Shown here one piece after another: positions 16,467 to 23,956 of a stretch of DNA of 31,349 nucleotides. A model generated the notes under the pieces. It was not told the DNA's origin and did no database searches. It worked only from the letters and a program-made list of their open reading frames with translations. Source of the stretch: CAJJDF01 sp965655625. GTDB taxonomy: Bacteria > Bacteroidota > Bacteroidia > Flavobacteriales_D > CAJJDF01. Position 1 is the first letter of the stretch. Every line of letters begins with the position of its first letter. The stretch is from the NCBI GenBank assembly GCA_965655625.1, contig CBFHHA010000029.1, positions 1 to 31,349 on the forward strand, in the 5' to 3' direction. The translations under genes were made by a program, and so were the position numbers.

Positions 16467-17282
16467 TTATCGAAACCCTTGAATTAAATCTTTCACTATT
16501 TTAGTGACTTTTGGAGTTGATTTCTTAGCAACTTCTTGAACAATCTCATGAGTCATTTCTATAATTTTTCCTGGAATTCCGAGGTCTGTAATGATTGAAA
16601 ATCCTACACAAGGAATTCCCATGTGCCTTGCGGCAATAACTTCTGGCACTGTCGACATTCCTACCGTATCTGCCCCAATCGCTCTTACATAGTTATATTC
16701 CGCTGGTGTTTCTAGTGTTGGACCGGAAAGCCCTGCATAAGATCCTTGCTGAATATCAATGCTATTTTCTTTGGCTATGTCTTGAACTTTTTTGATTAAA
16801 CTACGGTCGTATGGCTCACTCATATCTGGAAATCTTGGGCCCAACTCATCCATGTTTTTCCCAATTAGTGGATTATCTCCAAACAAATTGATGTGATCAT
16901 CCATAAGCATGATATCTCCAATTTCGAAATCTGGATTAACTCCTCCACTGGCATTAGAAACCACCAAGGTTTTTATTCCTAAAAATTTCATTACACGAAC
17001 CGGAAATACCACTTCATTCATTGAATAACCCTCGTAGTAATGAAAACGTCCCTGAAGAGCGACTACTCGTTTACCTCCCAAACTTCCAAAAATTAATTTT
17101 CCCGAATGTCCTTCGACTGTTGATACTGGAAAGTTGGGAATATCCTCGTAGGCCAAACTGTGAGTAACTTCTATTTCACTCACCAAATCTCCTAATCCCG
17201 TTCCTAAAATTATTCCTACTTCGTGTTGTTCACCAACAATGGATAGTAGATGCTTAGCTGTTGATTTAATCGTTTTTAACAT
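16467..17282 (-). CDS. Purine nucleoside phosphorylase (trimeric class)
   Basis: A 271-residue enzyme that splits purine nucleosides with phosphate, in purine salvage. Family segments: GIILGTGLGDL, a phosphate-binding GRFHYYEG, SNASGGVNPDFEIGDIMLMDDHIN, YAGLSGPTLETPAEY with the base-contacting glutamate, and GMSTVPEVIAARHMGI. At the position equal to Asn243 of human PNP it has Asp233 (GFSIITDLG), which may affect base preference. The ATG at 17280-17282 lies inside the end of lpxK (17-base overlap), so the two are translated from one message. Confidence 0.93.
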   Translation of the reverse strand: MLKTIKSTAKHLLSIVGEQHEVGIILGTGLGDLVSEIEVTHSLAYEDIPNFPVSTVEGHSGKLIFGSLGGKRVVALQGRFHYYEGYSMNEVVFPVRVMKFLGIKTLVVSNASGGVNPDFEIGDIMLMDDHINLFGDNPLIGKNMDELGPRFPDMSEPYDRSLIKKVQDIAKENSIDIQQGSYAGLSGPTLETPAEYNYVRAIGADTVGMSTVPEVIAARHMGIPCVGFSIITDLGIPGKIIEMTHEIVQEVAKKSTPKVTKIVKDLIQGFR

Positions 17283-18297
17283 AATTGTATATAAGTTGTA
17301 AAAATTTATTCTCGTTATCCAAAAGTTTTACCTCAATCGGTAAGTAGAAGAGTGGTAATTCTTCTAACGAATCAAATTCTCTTAGTCTCATGGCGTCTTT
17401 CTCTGTAGTTAAAATGACAGAATCTGGCTGTTTCAGACATTCATGTTTCATTCGATCTACTTCCTTTTTTGAGAAAGAGTGATGATCTGGATAATTAAGA
17501 TGGGTTATTTCTTTCCTAAATGTAGTGATATAATCGAGTAAAGGATTGGAATTTGCAATTCCCGTTACCAACACAATACGTTTAGCCTTATCAAATTCAA
17601 CGGTAGCGGAACCAAACAACAATTCAGGTTTGCCATAAACAATGTTCGAAAAGAAAACAGGAATGGAACAAGCGCTAATCTTGGAGCGAACTAGTTCCTG
17701 TTCTTCCCCCGACAAATCTGCCGGACACTTGGTTACAATAATAATATCTGCTCGTTTTTTACCGAATGAAAATTCTCTTAAATTTCCTGTGGGCAGCATA
17801 AAATCTCGATAAAATGGTGCGTTAAAATCCATCAACAAGATGGACAATCCGGCTTTGAGCTGACGGTGCTGAAAAGCATCATCTAATAAAATAACTTCGG
17901 GGGAGTCTGACAAACTCATCAATTCTATTACTCCATCGACTCTCTTGGCGGACACAGCTACTTTTACTTGGGAGAATTTCTTAAAAAACTGTAAAGGCTC
18001 GTCCCCAATATCTTTGGCTGTTGAATTCTCATTTGCCAAAATAAAACCATGTGTCTTTCTTCCGTAACCTCTTGATAATGTGGCCAATTTTTTATTCCGG
18101 TTAAGTATTTTAACCAAATATTCTATGTGTGGAGTTTTTCCTGTACCGCCTGCCGATAAATTCCCCACCAAAATTGTTTTCACATCAAATCTACTGGATT
18201 TGAGTATATTAAAATCAAATAATTTGTTTCTCAAAAACACAATTCCTCCGTAAACAAGAGCAAAGGGAAATAGTATGTAACGAAGTACTTTTACCAT
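17266..18297 (-). CDS. lpxK: Tetraacyldisaccharide 4'-kinase
   Basis: A 343-residue inner-membrane-associated kinase that makes lipid IVA by phosphorylating the lipid A precursor. Its N-terminal hydrophobic stretch (LRYILFPFALVYGGIVFL) fits the membrane-associated helix. A variant Walker A motif is present (VGNLSAGGTGKTP, about 44-56), followed by SRGYGR, the segment DDAFQHRQL and TTEKDAMRL near the C terminus, all typical of LpxK. The start is ATG at 18295-18297, overlapping the HD-domain gene by 7 bases; the end overlaps the phosphorylase gene by 17 bases. Together with lpxH at 9272-10027, it gives two non-adjacent lipid A steps in the window. Confidence 0.95.
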   Translation of the reverse strand: MVKVLRYILFPFALVYGGIVFLRNKLFDFNILKSSRFDVKTILVGNLSAGGTGKTPHIEYLVKILNRNKKLATLSRGYGRKTHGFILANENSTAKDIGDEPLQFFKKFSQVKVAVSAKRVDGVIELMSLSDSPEVILLDDAFQHRQLKAGLSILLMDFNAPFYRDFMLPTGNLREFSFGKKRADIIIVTKCPADLSGEEQELVRSKISACSIPVFFSNIVYGKPELLFGSATVEFDKAKRIVLVTGIANSNPLLDYITTFRKEITHLNYPDHHSFSKKEVDRMKHECLKQPDSVILTTEKDAMRLREFDSLEELPLFYLPIEVKLLDNENKFLQLIYNYVKND

Positions 18298-19514
18298 TTA
18301 TTTCTAAACTCTTTTGGGTAACAAATAAAATACTTCTTCACCGGTTCTGTCAGCGCCTGAATATTGAAATTATCCGATGCTTCCGTTATATTCAATACAG
18401 CTCCATTCTTATACTTTATCAATATTTTGTCTTTGAGTGCATTGTAAGCATTATTGGCAATTTCCGAATCAAATACCATGTGTCCAATTTCTACTTCGCC
18501 TATTCCGTATTCTTCTTTCACTAACTCTTTTAACTGGGAAACTCGTTCTTTTTCAAATGGCATTCTTTGAATAGAAATCTTGGGTAAATTACGATCGATT
18601 AAGCTTCTAGAAATCACCGATAAAGTTTTGTCCGAGTGATGACACCATGCTTTTATAGCGCTGTAAATATCCGAATCATCCAACATGGTAAATTGATAAA
18701 TCACTTTCTCTTTCTCAAAATCAGCTTTTGAATAATTATTATACAAAAACTTCTTTAATACAGGACTAGCAAATAACTCCTCACCCTGACTGGCTAAATA
18801 ATTTGCTCTTTTTAAAATCTCAACAAGCAAATTTTCTGCAGCCAACACCGTTTTATGCAAATACACTTGCCAATACATCAATCTTCTGGCTACGATGAAT
18901 TTTTCGATGGAATAAATTCCTTTTTCTTCTATAACTAGCTGGTCTTCGTGCACATTCAACATGTTCAAGATTCTATCGCTACTTACCACTCCTTCAGAAA
19001 CTCCGCTGTAAAAACTATCCCTTCTCAGGTAGTCTAACCTATCCATATCAAGCTGAGATGAAACCAATTGGTGTAAAAACATTTTCGAGTATGTATTGCT
19101 AAAAATTTGGATAGCTAACTCCAATTTACCTTCAAACTCCTTATTCAACTTATCCATTAAAATTATAGACAGGTCTTCGTGATTCACACCAGAAACCAAC
19201 GTATGCTCCAATGCATGGGAAAAAGGCCCATGACCAATATCGTGGAGTAGAATTGCCGCCAACACACCGATTTCTTCTTCTTCTGATATTTCCACACCTT
19301 TTACCTTAAGTACCTCTATTGCTTGCTGCATAAGATGCATGGCTCCTATTGCGTGATGAAACCTTGTGTGATGAGCTCCAGGGTATACCAAATAGGACAA
19401 TCCCAGTTGTTTGATTCTATTCAATCGTTGAAAATAGGGATGATCAATTAACTGAAGTAAAATTGGATAGCGAATCGTAATAAAACCATATATCGGGTCG
19501 TTAAGTATTTTCAT
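18291..19514 (-). CDS. HD-domain phosphohydrolase (dGTPase/YwfO-like)
   Basis: A 407-residue HD-superfamily protein. The metal ligands look intact: TRFHHAIGAMHL (His at 53 or 54), LLHDIGHGPFSHALEH (His91-Asp92) and a later aspartate, probably in LDMDRLDYLRRDSFYSG. The opening KILNDPIYGFI and the LSYLVYPGAHHTRFHH sequence are typical of the group related to dNTP triphosphohydrolases and B. subtilis YwfO. The true substrate is not known from sequence. It is first in the minus-strand set with lpxK and the nucleoside phosphorylase, and divergent from porX, with 174 bases between the starts. Confidence 0.85.
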   Translation of the reverse strand: MKILNDPIYGFITIRYPILLQLIDHPYFQRLNRIKQLGLSYLVYPGAHHTRFHHAIGAMHLMQQAIEVLKVKGVEISEEEEIGVLAAILLHDIGHGPFSHALEHTLVSGVNHEDLSIILMDKLNKEFEGKLELAIQIFSNTYSKMFLHQLVSSQLDMDRLDYLRRDSFYSGVSEGVVSSDRILNMLNVHEDQLVIEEKGIYSIEKFIVARRLMYWQVYLHKTVLAAENLLVEILKRANYLASQGEELFASPVLKKFLYNNYSKADFEKEKVIYQFTMLDDSDIYSAIKAWCHHSDKTLSVISRSLIDRNLPKISIQRMPFEKERVSQLKELVKEEYGIGEVEIGHMVFDSEIANNAYNALKDKILIKYKNGAVLNITEASDNFNIQALTEPVKKYFICYPKEFRNKW

Positions 19515-19613
19515 TGAATAAGAAATATCAAATGTTTATAATCGTGAGAAGGACTAAATGTGAACTATTCTACATTTTTGATTGAAGTTCCTCTCAAGGG
19601 TAGAAATAAGCAA

Positions 19614-19621
19614 TATATTTA
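19614..19621 (+). promoter_or_regulatory. Possible -7 element of porX
   Basis: TATATTTA differs from TAnnTTTG at the last base, 67 bases upstream of the porX ATG. No TTG lies 19-21 bases upstream. The 174-base region between the HD gene and porX holds nothing else I can recognise apart from a one-mismatch AACATTTG on the minus strand (19536-19529), facing the HD gene. Confidence 0.3.
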
Positions 19622-19688
19622 CAAAAATAAGAATATTAAACCACTTGAAGGAATAAGTTTACATTCCATCAAAGTTAAATGACAAAAT

Positions 19689-21236
19689 ATGGCAGTAAGA
19701 ATTTTATGGGCAGATGATGAGATTGATTTATTGAAACCACATATAATGTTCTTGGAACAAAAGAATTGCAAAGTGGATACAATAAATAATGGAAGCGAAG
19801 CGATTGACATGGTGAAAGAAAATCCATATGACTTGGTTTTTTTGGATGAAAATATGCCAGGGATATCGGGACTTGAAGCGCTCACCGAAATAAAGAGAAT
19901 CCAACCGAACTTGCCCATTATTATGATAACCAAAAGTGAAGAGGAATCTATCATGGAAAGTGCAATCGGGAAAAACATTTCGGATTACTTGATTAAACCT
20001 GTGAACCCAAATCAAATTTTGCTGGCCGTAAAAAAGAACACCGATCAATCGAGATTAATTAGCGAAGAAACTACTTCTGGCTATCAGCAAGAATTTAGGA
20101 ATATCGGGATGAAGCTAATGGGAAATTTAGATATTGCTGACTGGAAAGAACTGAATGAGAAATTGGTATATTGGGAATTACAGATGGATAAATCCCAGGA
20201 CAAAAGCATGATGGAAATTTTTGAAATGCAGAAAAAAGAGGCAAACCTGTTATTTGCTCGATTTATCGAGAATAATTACTTGGAATGGCTCAATGGAACT
20301 TCAGACGAAAGCCCTGTGCTTTCTCACACGCTTTTTCAAAAAAAAATAGCTCCAGCCATCAAGGAAAAATCTACTTTTTTACTGGTGATTGATAATTTTA
20401 GATACGATCAGTGGAAAGTCTTAAAACCTCATTTTTCAGAGCTTTTTGATGTGACAGAAGAGGAAACCTATTTTAGTATTCTTCCTACTGCTACTCAATA
20501 TGCTCGTAATTCTATTTTTGCAGGACTCATGCCTTCCGAAATTAGAAAAAGATTCCCTTCTAAATGGGTGGAGGAAGAAGAGGAAGGGGGTAAAAATAAT
20601 TATGAAGAAGATTTCTTGACTGATCAGATGAAACGTATGGGAATGGGAATCAAAACCTCTTACACCAAAATCACCAACAACCAAAAAGGAAAAAAACTAG
20701 TCGATAACTTTTCTGACCTTCTGAAAAATGATTTTAACGTGATTGTGTACAATTTTGTAGACATGCTTTCCCATGCCCGAACAGACATGGAGGTAATCAA
20801 AGAACTGGCTGATGACAACTCGGCTTACCGTTCCATTACCGAATCGTGGTACAAACACTCTCCGCTCCAAGAAATCGTTCAAAAAATTCACGAGAACAAT
20901 TTGCAATTAATCATCACGACCGACCACGGAATGATTAAAGTAGCCAATCCTATAAAAGTAGTTGGCGATAAAAACGTGAACACCAACTTGCGATACAAGC
21001 TTGGTAAAAACATGAGTTACAACACCAAAGAGGTTTTTGAAGTAAAAAATCCAGACGATGCATTTTTGCCAAAACTAAATCAAAACACGCGCTATATTTT
21101 TGCCAAAGAAGATACTTTTCTAGCTTATCCCAATAACTTCAATTACTATGTAAATTTTTATAAAGACACCTTTCAACATGGTGGAATTTCTATGGAAGAA
21201 GTAATCATTCCAATACTAAAACTAAACCCAAAATAA
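19689..21236 (+). CDS. porX: PorX, T9SS response regulator with PglZ-type phosphatase domain
   Basis: A 515-residue two-domain regulator that controls T9SS gene expression and function in Porphyromonas and Flavobacterium. The receiver domain (1-120) has the acidic pocket WADDE (Asp9-Asp10), the phospho-acceptor Asp53 in FLDENMPG, the MITKSEE switch threonine, and the lysine in YLIKPVNP. The C-terminal PglZ/alkaline-phosphatase-superfamily domain (about 225-515) has LLVIDNFRYDQW, LPTATQYARNSIFAG with the likely nucleophilic threonine, FVDMLSHAR, ITTDHGM and FQHGGISMEEVIIP, consistent with an intact zinc site. The start gives the standard MAVRILWADDE. Its usual partner kinase PorY and sigma factor SigP are not in the window. 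No terminator is evident in the 134 bases before the convergent accD. Confidence 0.95.
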   Translation: MAVRILWADDEIDLLKPHIMFLEQKNCKVDTINNGSEAIDMVKENPYDLVFLDENMPGISGLEALTEIKRIQPNLPIIMITKSEEESIMESAIGKNISDYLIKPVNPNQILLAVKKNTDQSRLISEETTSGYQQEFRNIGMKLMGNLDIADWKELNEKLVYWELQMDKSQDKSMMEIFEMQKKEANLLFARFIENNYLEWLNGTSDESPVLSHTLFQKKIAPAIKEKSTFLLVIDNFRYDQWKVLKPHFSELFDVTEEETYFSILPTATQYARNSIFAGLMPSEIRKRFPSKWVEEEEEGGKNNYEEDFLTDQMKRMGMGIKTSYTKITNNQKGKKLVDNFSDLLKNDFNVIVYNFVDMLSHARTDMEVIKELADDNSAYRSITESWYKHSPLQEIVQKIHENNLQLIITTDHGMIKVANPIKVVGDKNVNTNLRYKLGKNMSYNTKEVFEVKNPDDAFLPKLNQNTRYIFAKEDTFLAYPNNFNYYVNFYKDTFQHGGISMEEVIIPILKLNPK

Positions 21237-21370
21237 ATGGTGTGCTTTTAAGTATTCGAAAAAGATTTGAGGACCTAAAAGAAAAAGCATAGAGCTAAAT
21301 GAACCGCAGTTAACTACAAATGGCTAACTGTTTGCACCCTTCCAAGACAAGTCTGAATTGATCTATTCCT

Positions 21371-22207
21371 TTAGAACAGTTTGATCAACAGACTCAACTT
21401 TTCTTTTAAATTTCTTCTATCCACAATAAAGTCAAGGAAACCGTGCTCTAACAAGAATTCAGATGTTTGAAACCCTTCTGGCAAATCTTTACCGATGGTT
21501 TCCTTCACCACTCTTGGGCCAGCAAAGGCAATAAGCGCACCAGGCTCAGCAATATTCACATCCCCTAACATCGCAAACGAAGCGGTAACTCCTCCCGTTG
21601 TGGGATCCGTAAGCAAGGAAATATAAGGCAGCTTTGCTTTTGATAGTAAAGTTAATTTAGCCGATGTTTTTGCCATTTGCATCAACGAAAACCCGGCTTC
21701 CATCATTCTTGCTCCGCCCGATTTCGAAATCATCATAAACGGACATTTCTTTTTGATTGCATGATCGATTGCTCTGGCTATTTTTTCTCCCACTACAGAT
21801 CCCATAGAGCCTCCAATAAAAGCAAAATCCATACAAGCAACTACAATGGGCTGACCAGATGTTTTTCCGTAAGCTGTTCGCACGGCATCTTTCAAGTTAG
21901 ATTTCTTTTGAGAAGCTGCTAACCTATCTTGATAAGACTTGGTGTCTGAAAACTTCAACGGATCTTTTGATGTCATGTCAGCATCAAGCTCTGTAAATTT
22001 GTTGTCGTCAAAAATGATTGAAAAATACTCTTTCGAACCAATTTTGAAGTGATACCCGTCTTCTATACTTACCCAATTATTCTCCTCTAGGTTATCTTTA
22101 TCTAAAATTTTACCACTTGGTGTTTTGTGCCACAATCCGTCAGGAGTTTCTTTCTTCTGATCGGTTGGGGTAACAATGTTTTTATTCTTTCTAGTAAACC
22201 ATCCCAT
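21371..22207 (-). CDS. accD: Acetyl-CoA carboxylase carboxyltransferase subunit beta
   Basis: A 278-residue beta subunit of the carboxyltransferase that starts fatty acid synthesis. Core segments are present: KDPLKFSDTKSYQDRL, FIGGSMGSVVGEKIARAID, SKSGGARMMEAGFSLMQMAKTSA, LTDPTTGGVTASFAMLGD and FAGPRVVKETIGKDLPEGFQ. The N terminus (WFTRKNKNIVTPTDQKKETPDGLWHKTPSG) lies where the E. coli protein has a four-cysteine zinc ribbon, but has no cysteine; only two cysteines exist in the whole protein, both in the core. I recall the same in other Bacteroidota. It lies 51 bases after the aldolase gene and is probably co-transcribed. Confidence 0.95.
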   Translation of the reverse strand: MGWFTRKNKNIVTPTDQKKETPDGLWHKTPSGKILDKDNLEENNWVSIEDGYHFKIGSKEYFSIIFDDNKFTELDADMTSKDPLKFSDTKSYQDRLAASQKKSNLKDAVRTAYGKTSGQPIVVACMDFAFIGGSMGSVVGEKIARAIDHAIKKKCPFMMISKSGGARMMEAGFSLMQMAKTSAKLTLLSKAKLPYISLLTDPTTGGVTASFAMLGDVNIAEPGALIAFAGPRVVKETIGKDLPEGFQTSEFLLEHGFLDFIVDRRNLKEKLSLLIKLF

Positions 22208-22232
22208 AGTTCAATTATTTATTAAGTGCTTT

Positions 22233-22248
22233 CAAGAGAATCCTCTTG
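22233..22248 (-). other. Short hairpin between the aldolase gene and accD
   Basis: CAAGAG and CTCTTG form a perfect 6-bp stem around a 4-base loop in the 51-base intercistronic gap. No T tract follows on the minus strand, so it is not a standard terminator; it could be an mRNA processing or stability element, or chance. Confidence 0.35.
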
Positions 22249-22258
22249 CTCCTTTTAT

Positions 22259-23320
22259 TTACGCAATTGTAATGGCATCATCCAAGTATACATCTTGGAT
22301 AGAAGTAAGGAGTTTCACTCCTTCCGACATGTCTTTCTGGAAAGCTTTTCTTCCTGAAATCAATCCGTGTCCACCAGCTCGTTTATTAATTACTGCTGTA
22401 GTGATTGCGTCACTCATATCACTCGATTTACTCCCAGTAGAAGCTCCACCTGAATTTATTAAACCGATTTTACCCATGTAGCAGTTTGCTGCTTGGTACC
22501 TGCACAAATCAATTGGGTTATCTGTATTCAATTCTGTATACACTTGTGGGTGTGTTTTCCCAAAATCAATATGGGTATAACCCCCGTTATTCGTAGGCAA
22601 TTTTTGTTTGATAATATCTGCCTGAATTGTTACACCTAAGTGGTTTGCCTGAGCAGTGATATCAGTAGCGGTGTGGTAATCTACTCCCTCTTTTTTGAAG
22701 TCACTATTTCTTAAATAACACCAAAGAATAGTTGCCATCCCTAATTCGTGAGCTCTTTCAAATGCTTGTGCAATTTCCACAATTTGACGATTGCTGTCCT
22801 CAGAACCAAAATAGATAGTGGCTCCTACTGCCGCAGCTCCCAAGTTCCAGGCTTCCTCTACTGAACCAAAAGAAATTTGACTATAGGTTTCTGGGTAGGT
22901 CAACATTTCATTGTGATTCAACTTTACGATGAACGGTATTTTGTGCGCATACTTTCTTGAACAAGATGCCAACACTCCGAAAGTAGAGGCAACTGCATTA
23001 CATCCTCCTTCGATTGCTAATTTTACGATGTTTTCTGGGTCGAAATAAATGGGATTTGGAGCAAATGACGCTCCAGCAGAATGCTCAATTCCTTGATCTA
23101 CGGGTAGAATGGAAACATATCCCGTTCCTGCTAATCTTCCATGGTTATAAATTGCTTGCAAGTTTCTCATTACTTGCGGACTTCTATTTGTCATAGAAAA
23201 AGCTTCATCAACAAAAGTTGAGCTTGGCAAAGTCAACATACTTTTATCAATTGTTTTACAAGTATGGTTCAATAATAGTTCACTATTATCACCTAATAAT
23301 TCTTGGATATTTAAAGCCAT
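22259..23320 (-). CDS. Class I fructose-bisphosphate aldolase (FbaB/DhnA type)
   Basis: A 353-residue Schiff-base aldolase of the archaeal/FbaB kind, acting in glycolysis and gluconeogenesis. Features: GTGYVSILPVDQGIEHSAG, the nucleotide-independent TIM-barrel segments EGGCNAVASTFGVLA, IPFIVKLNHNEML, AAAVGATIYFGS, and the phosphate-binding KIGLINSGGAS and GHGLISGRKAFQ. No class II zinc-histidine signature is visible. I do not assign which lysine forms the Schiff base. It precedes accD on the same strand. A perfect -7 element and a 5' hairpin lie just upstream. Confidence 0.9.
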   Translation of the reverse strand: MALNIQELLGDNSELLLNHTCKTIDKSMLTLPSSTFVDEAFSMTNRSPQVMRNLQAIYNHGRLAGTGYVSILPVDQGIEHSAGASFAPNPIYFDPENIVKLAIEGGCNAVASTFGVLASCSRKYAHKIPFIVKLNHNEMLTYPETYSQISFGSVEEAWNLGAAAVGATIYFGSEDSNRQIVEIAQAFERAHELGMATILWCYLRNSDFKKEGVDYHTATDITAQANHLGVTIQADIIKQKLPTNNGGYTHIDFGKTHPQVYTELNTDNPIDLCRYQAANCYMGKIGLINSGGASTGSKSSDMSDAITTAVINKRAGGHGLISGRKAFQKDMSEGVKLLTSIQDVYLDDAITIA

Positions 23321-23349
23321 TTTGGTTGTTTGTTTTTGTCTTTTTTCAA

Positions 23350-23367
23350 TTCTTGTATAAACAAGAA
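23350..23367 (-). promoter_or_regulatory. Perfect hairpin/operator-like palindrome at the start of the aldolase transcript
   Basis: TTCTTGT (23350-23356) and ACAAGAA (23361-23367) are perfect 7-base inverted arms around ATAA. The repeat sits immediately downstream of the predicted -7 box, over the expected transcription start (near 23363) and 30 bases before the ATG. It could be a repressor operator or a 5' stabilising stem. Confidence 0.5.
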
Positions 23368-23369
23368 CG

Positions 23370-23377
23370 CAAATTTA
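23370..23377 (-). promoter_or_regulatory. -7 element of the aldolase-accD promoter
   Basis: On the minus strand TAAATTTG matches TAnnTTTG exactly, 50 bases upstream of the aldolase ATG. No TTG is found at the expected -33 distance, so the promoter may need an activator or may be weaker than it looks. Confidence 0.5.
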
Positions 23378-23467
23378 ACAAAAATTCTTAACCCCGAGTG
23401 AGGCATGTTCATTTCTTTTGTGTTCCAAAAAGTATCCACAAGAAAAGAATTTCTAGTAGATGGCTGC

Positions 23468-23947
23468 TTATTTATAAATGAGAACCGAACTGTAAGCACT
23501 TACTCCTTCTTCTCTCCCCACAAAACCCAACTTTTCGGTAGTAGTTGCTTTCACCGATACTTGGTCAATATCCAACTTTAGAATGTCAGCCATTACTTTC
23601 TTCATGGTATCAAGGTGCGGAGCCAATTTTGGCTTTTGTAGGCAAACTGTTGAATCAATATTGGAAATCGAATACCCTTTTCCTTCAATTAATTCAGCAA
23701 CTCTAGCTAATAATATTTTACTGTCTATCCCTTTGTATTCTTGGGCTGTATCAGGAAAATGTTTCCCAATATCTCCTAAATTAGCTGCTCCCAACAGTGC
23801 ATCGCAAATCGTGTGAATCAAAACATCTGCATCGGAATGCCCCACACCTCCTTTGTGATAATCGAGTAAAATCCCTCCTAACCAAAACTCTTCTCCTTCG
23901 GCCAATTGATGTACATCGTAACCTATTCCTGTTCGGATATTTAACAT
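23468..23947 (-). CDS. ispF: 2-C-methyl-D-erythritol 2,4-cyclodiphosphate synthase
   Basis: A 159-residue enzyme of the MEP isoprenoid pathway, which cyclises CDP-ME 2-phosphate to MEcPP. It is the usual length and has the family motifs: GIGYDVHQL with metal ligands Asp11 and His13, GVGHSDADVLIHTICDALLGAANLGDIG with the third ligand histidine, DTAQEYKGIDS, and the C-terminal VKATTTEKLGFVGREEG. It starts 9 bases after the porV stop on the same strand, so is probably carried on the porV transcript. No clear terminator follows before the aldolase promoter. Confidence 0.97.
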   Translation of the reverse strand: MLNIRTGIGYDVHQLAEGEEFWLGGILLDYHKGGVGHSDADVLIHTICDALLGAANLGDIGKHFPDTAQEYKGIDSKILLARVAELIEGKGYSISNIDSTVCLQKPKLAPHLDTMKKVMADILKLDIDQVSVKATTTEKLGFVGREEGVSAYSSVLIYK

Positions 23948-23956
23948 AGTAACGTA

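Noticed and set aside
21307..21330. Inverted repeat CAGTTA / TAACTG between convergent porX and accD
   Set aside because: Only six pairs with a 12-base loop and no T tract on either side; too weak to call a terminator.
23311..23499. 62-codon minus-strand open frame across the ispF end and aldolase promoter
   Set aside because: It overlaps the end of ispF and the aldolase start in another frame, spans the promoter and hairpin, and has no recognisable features.
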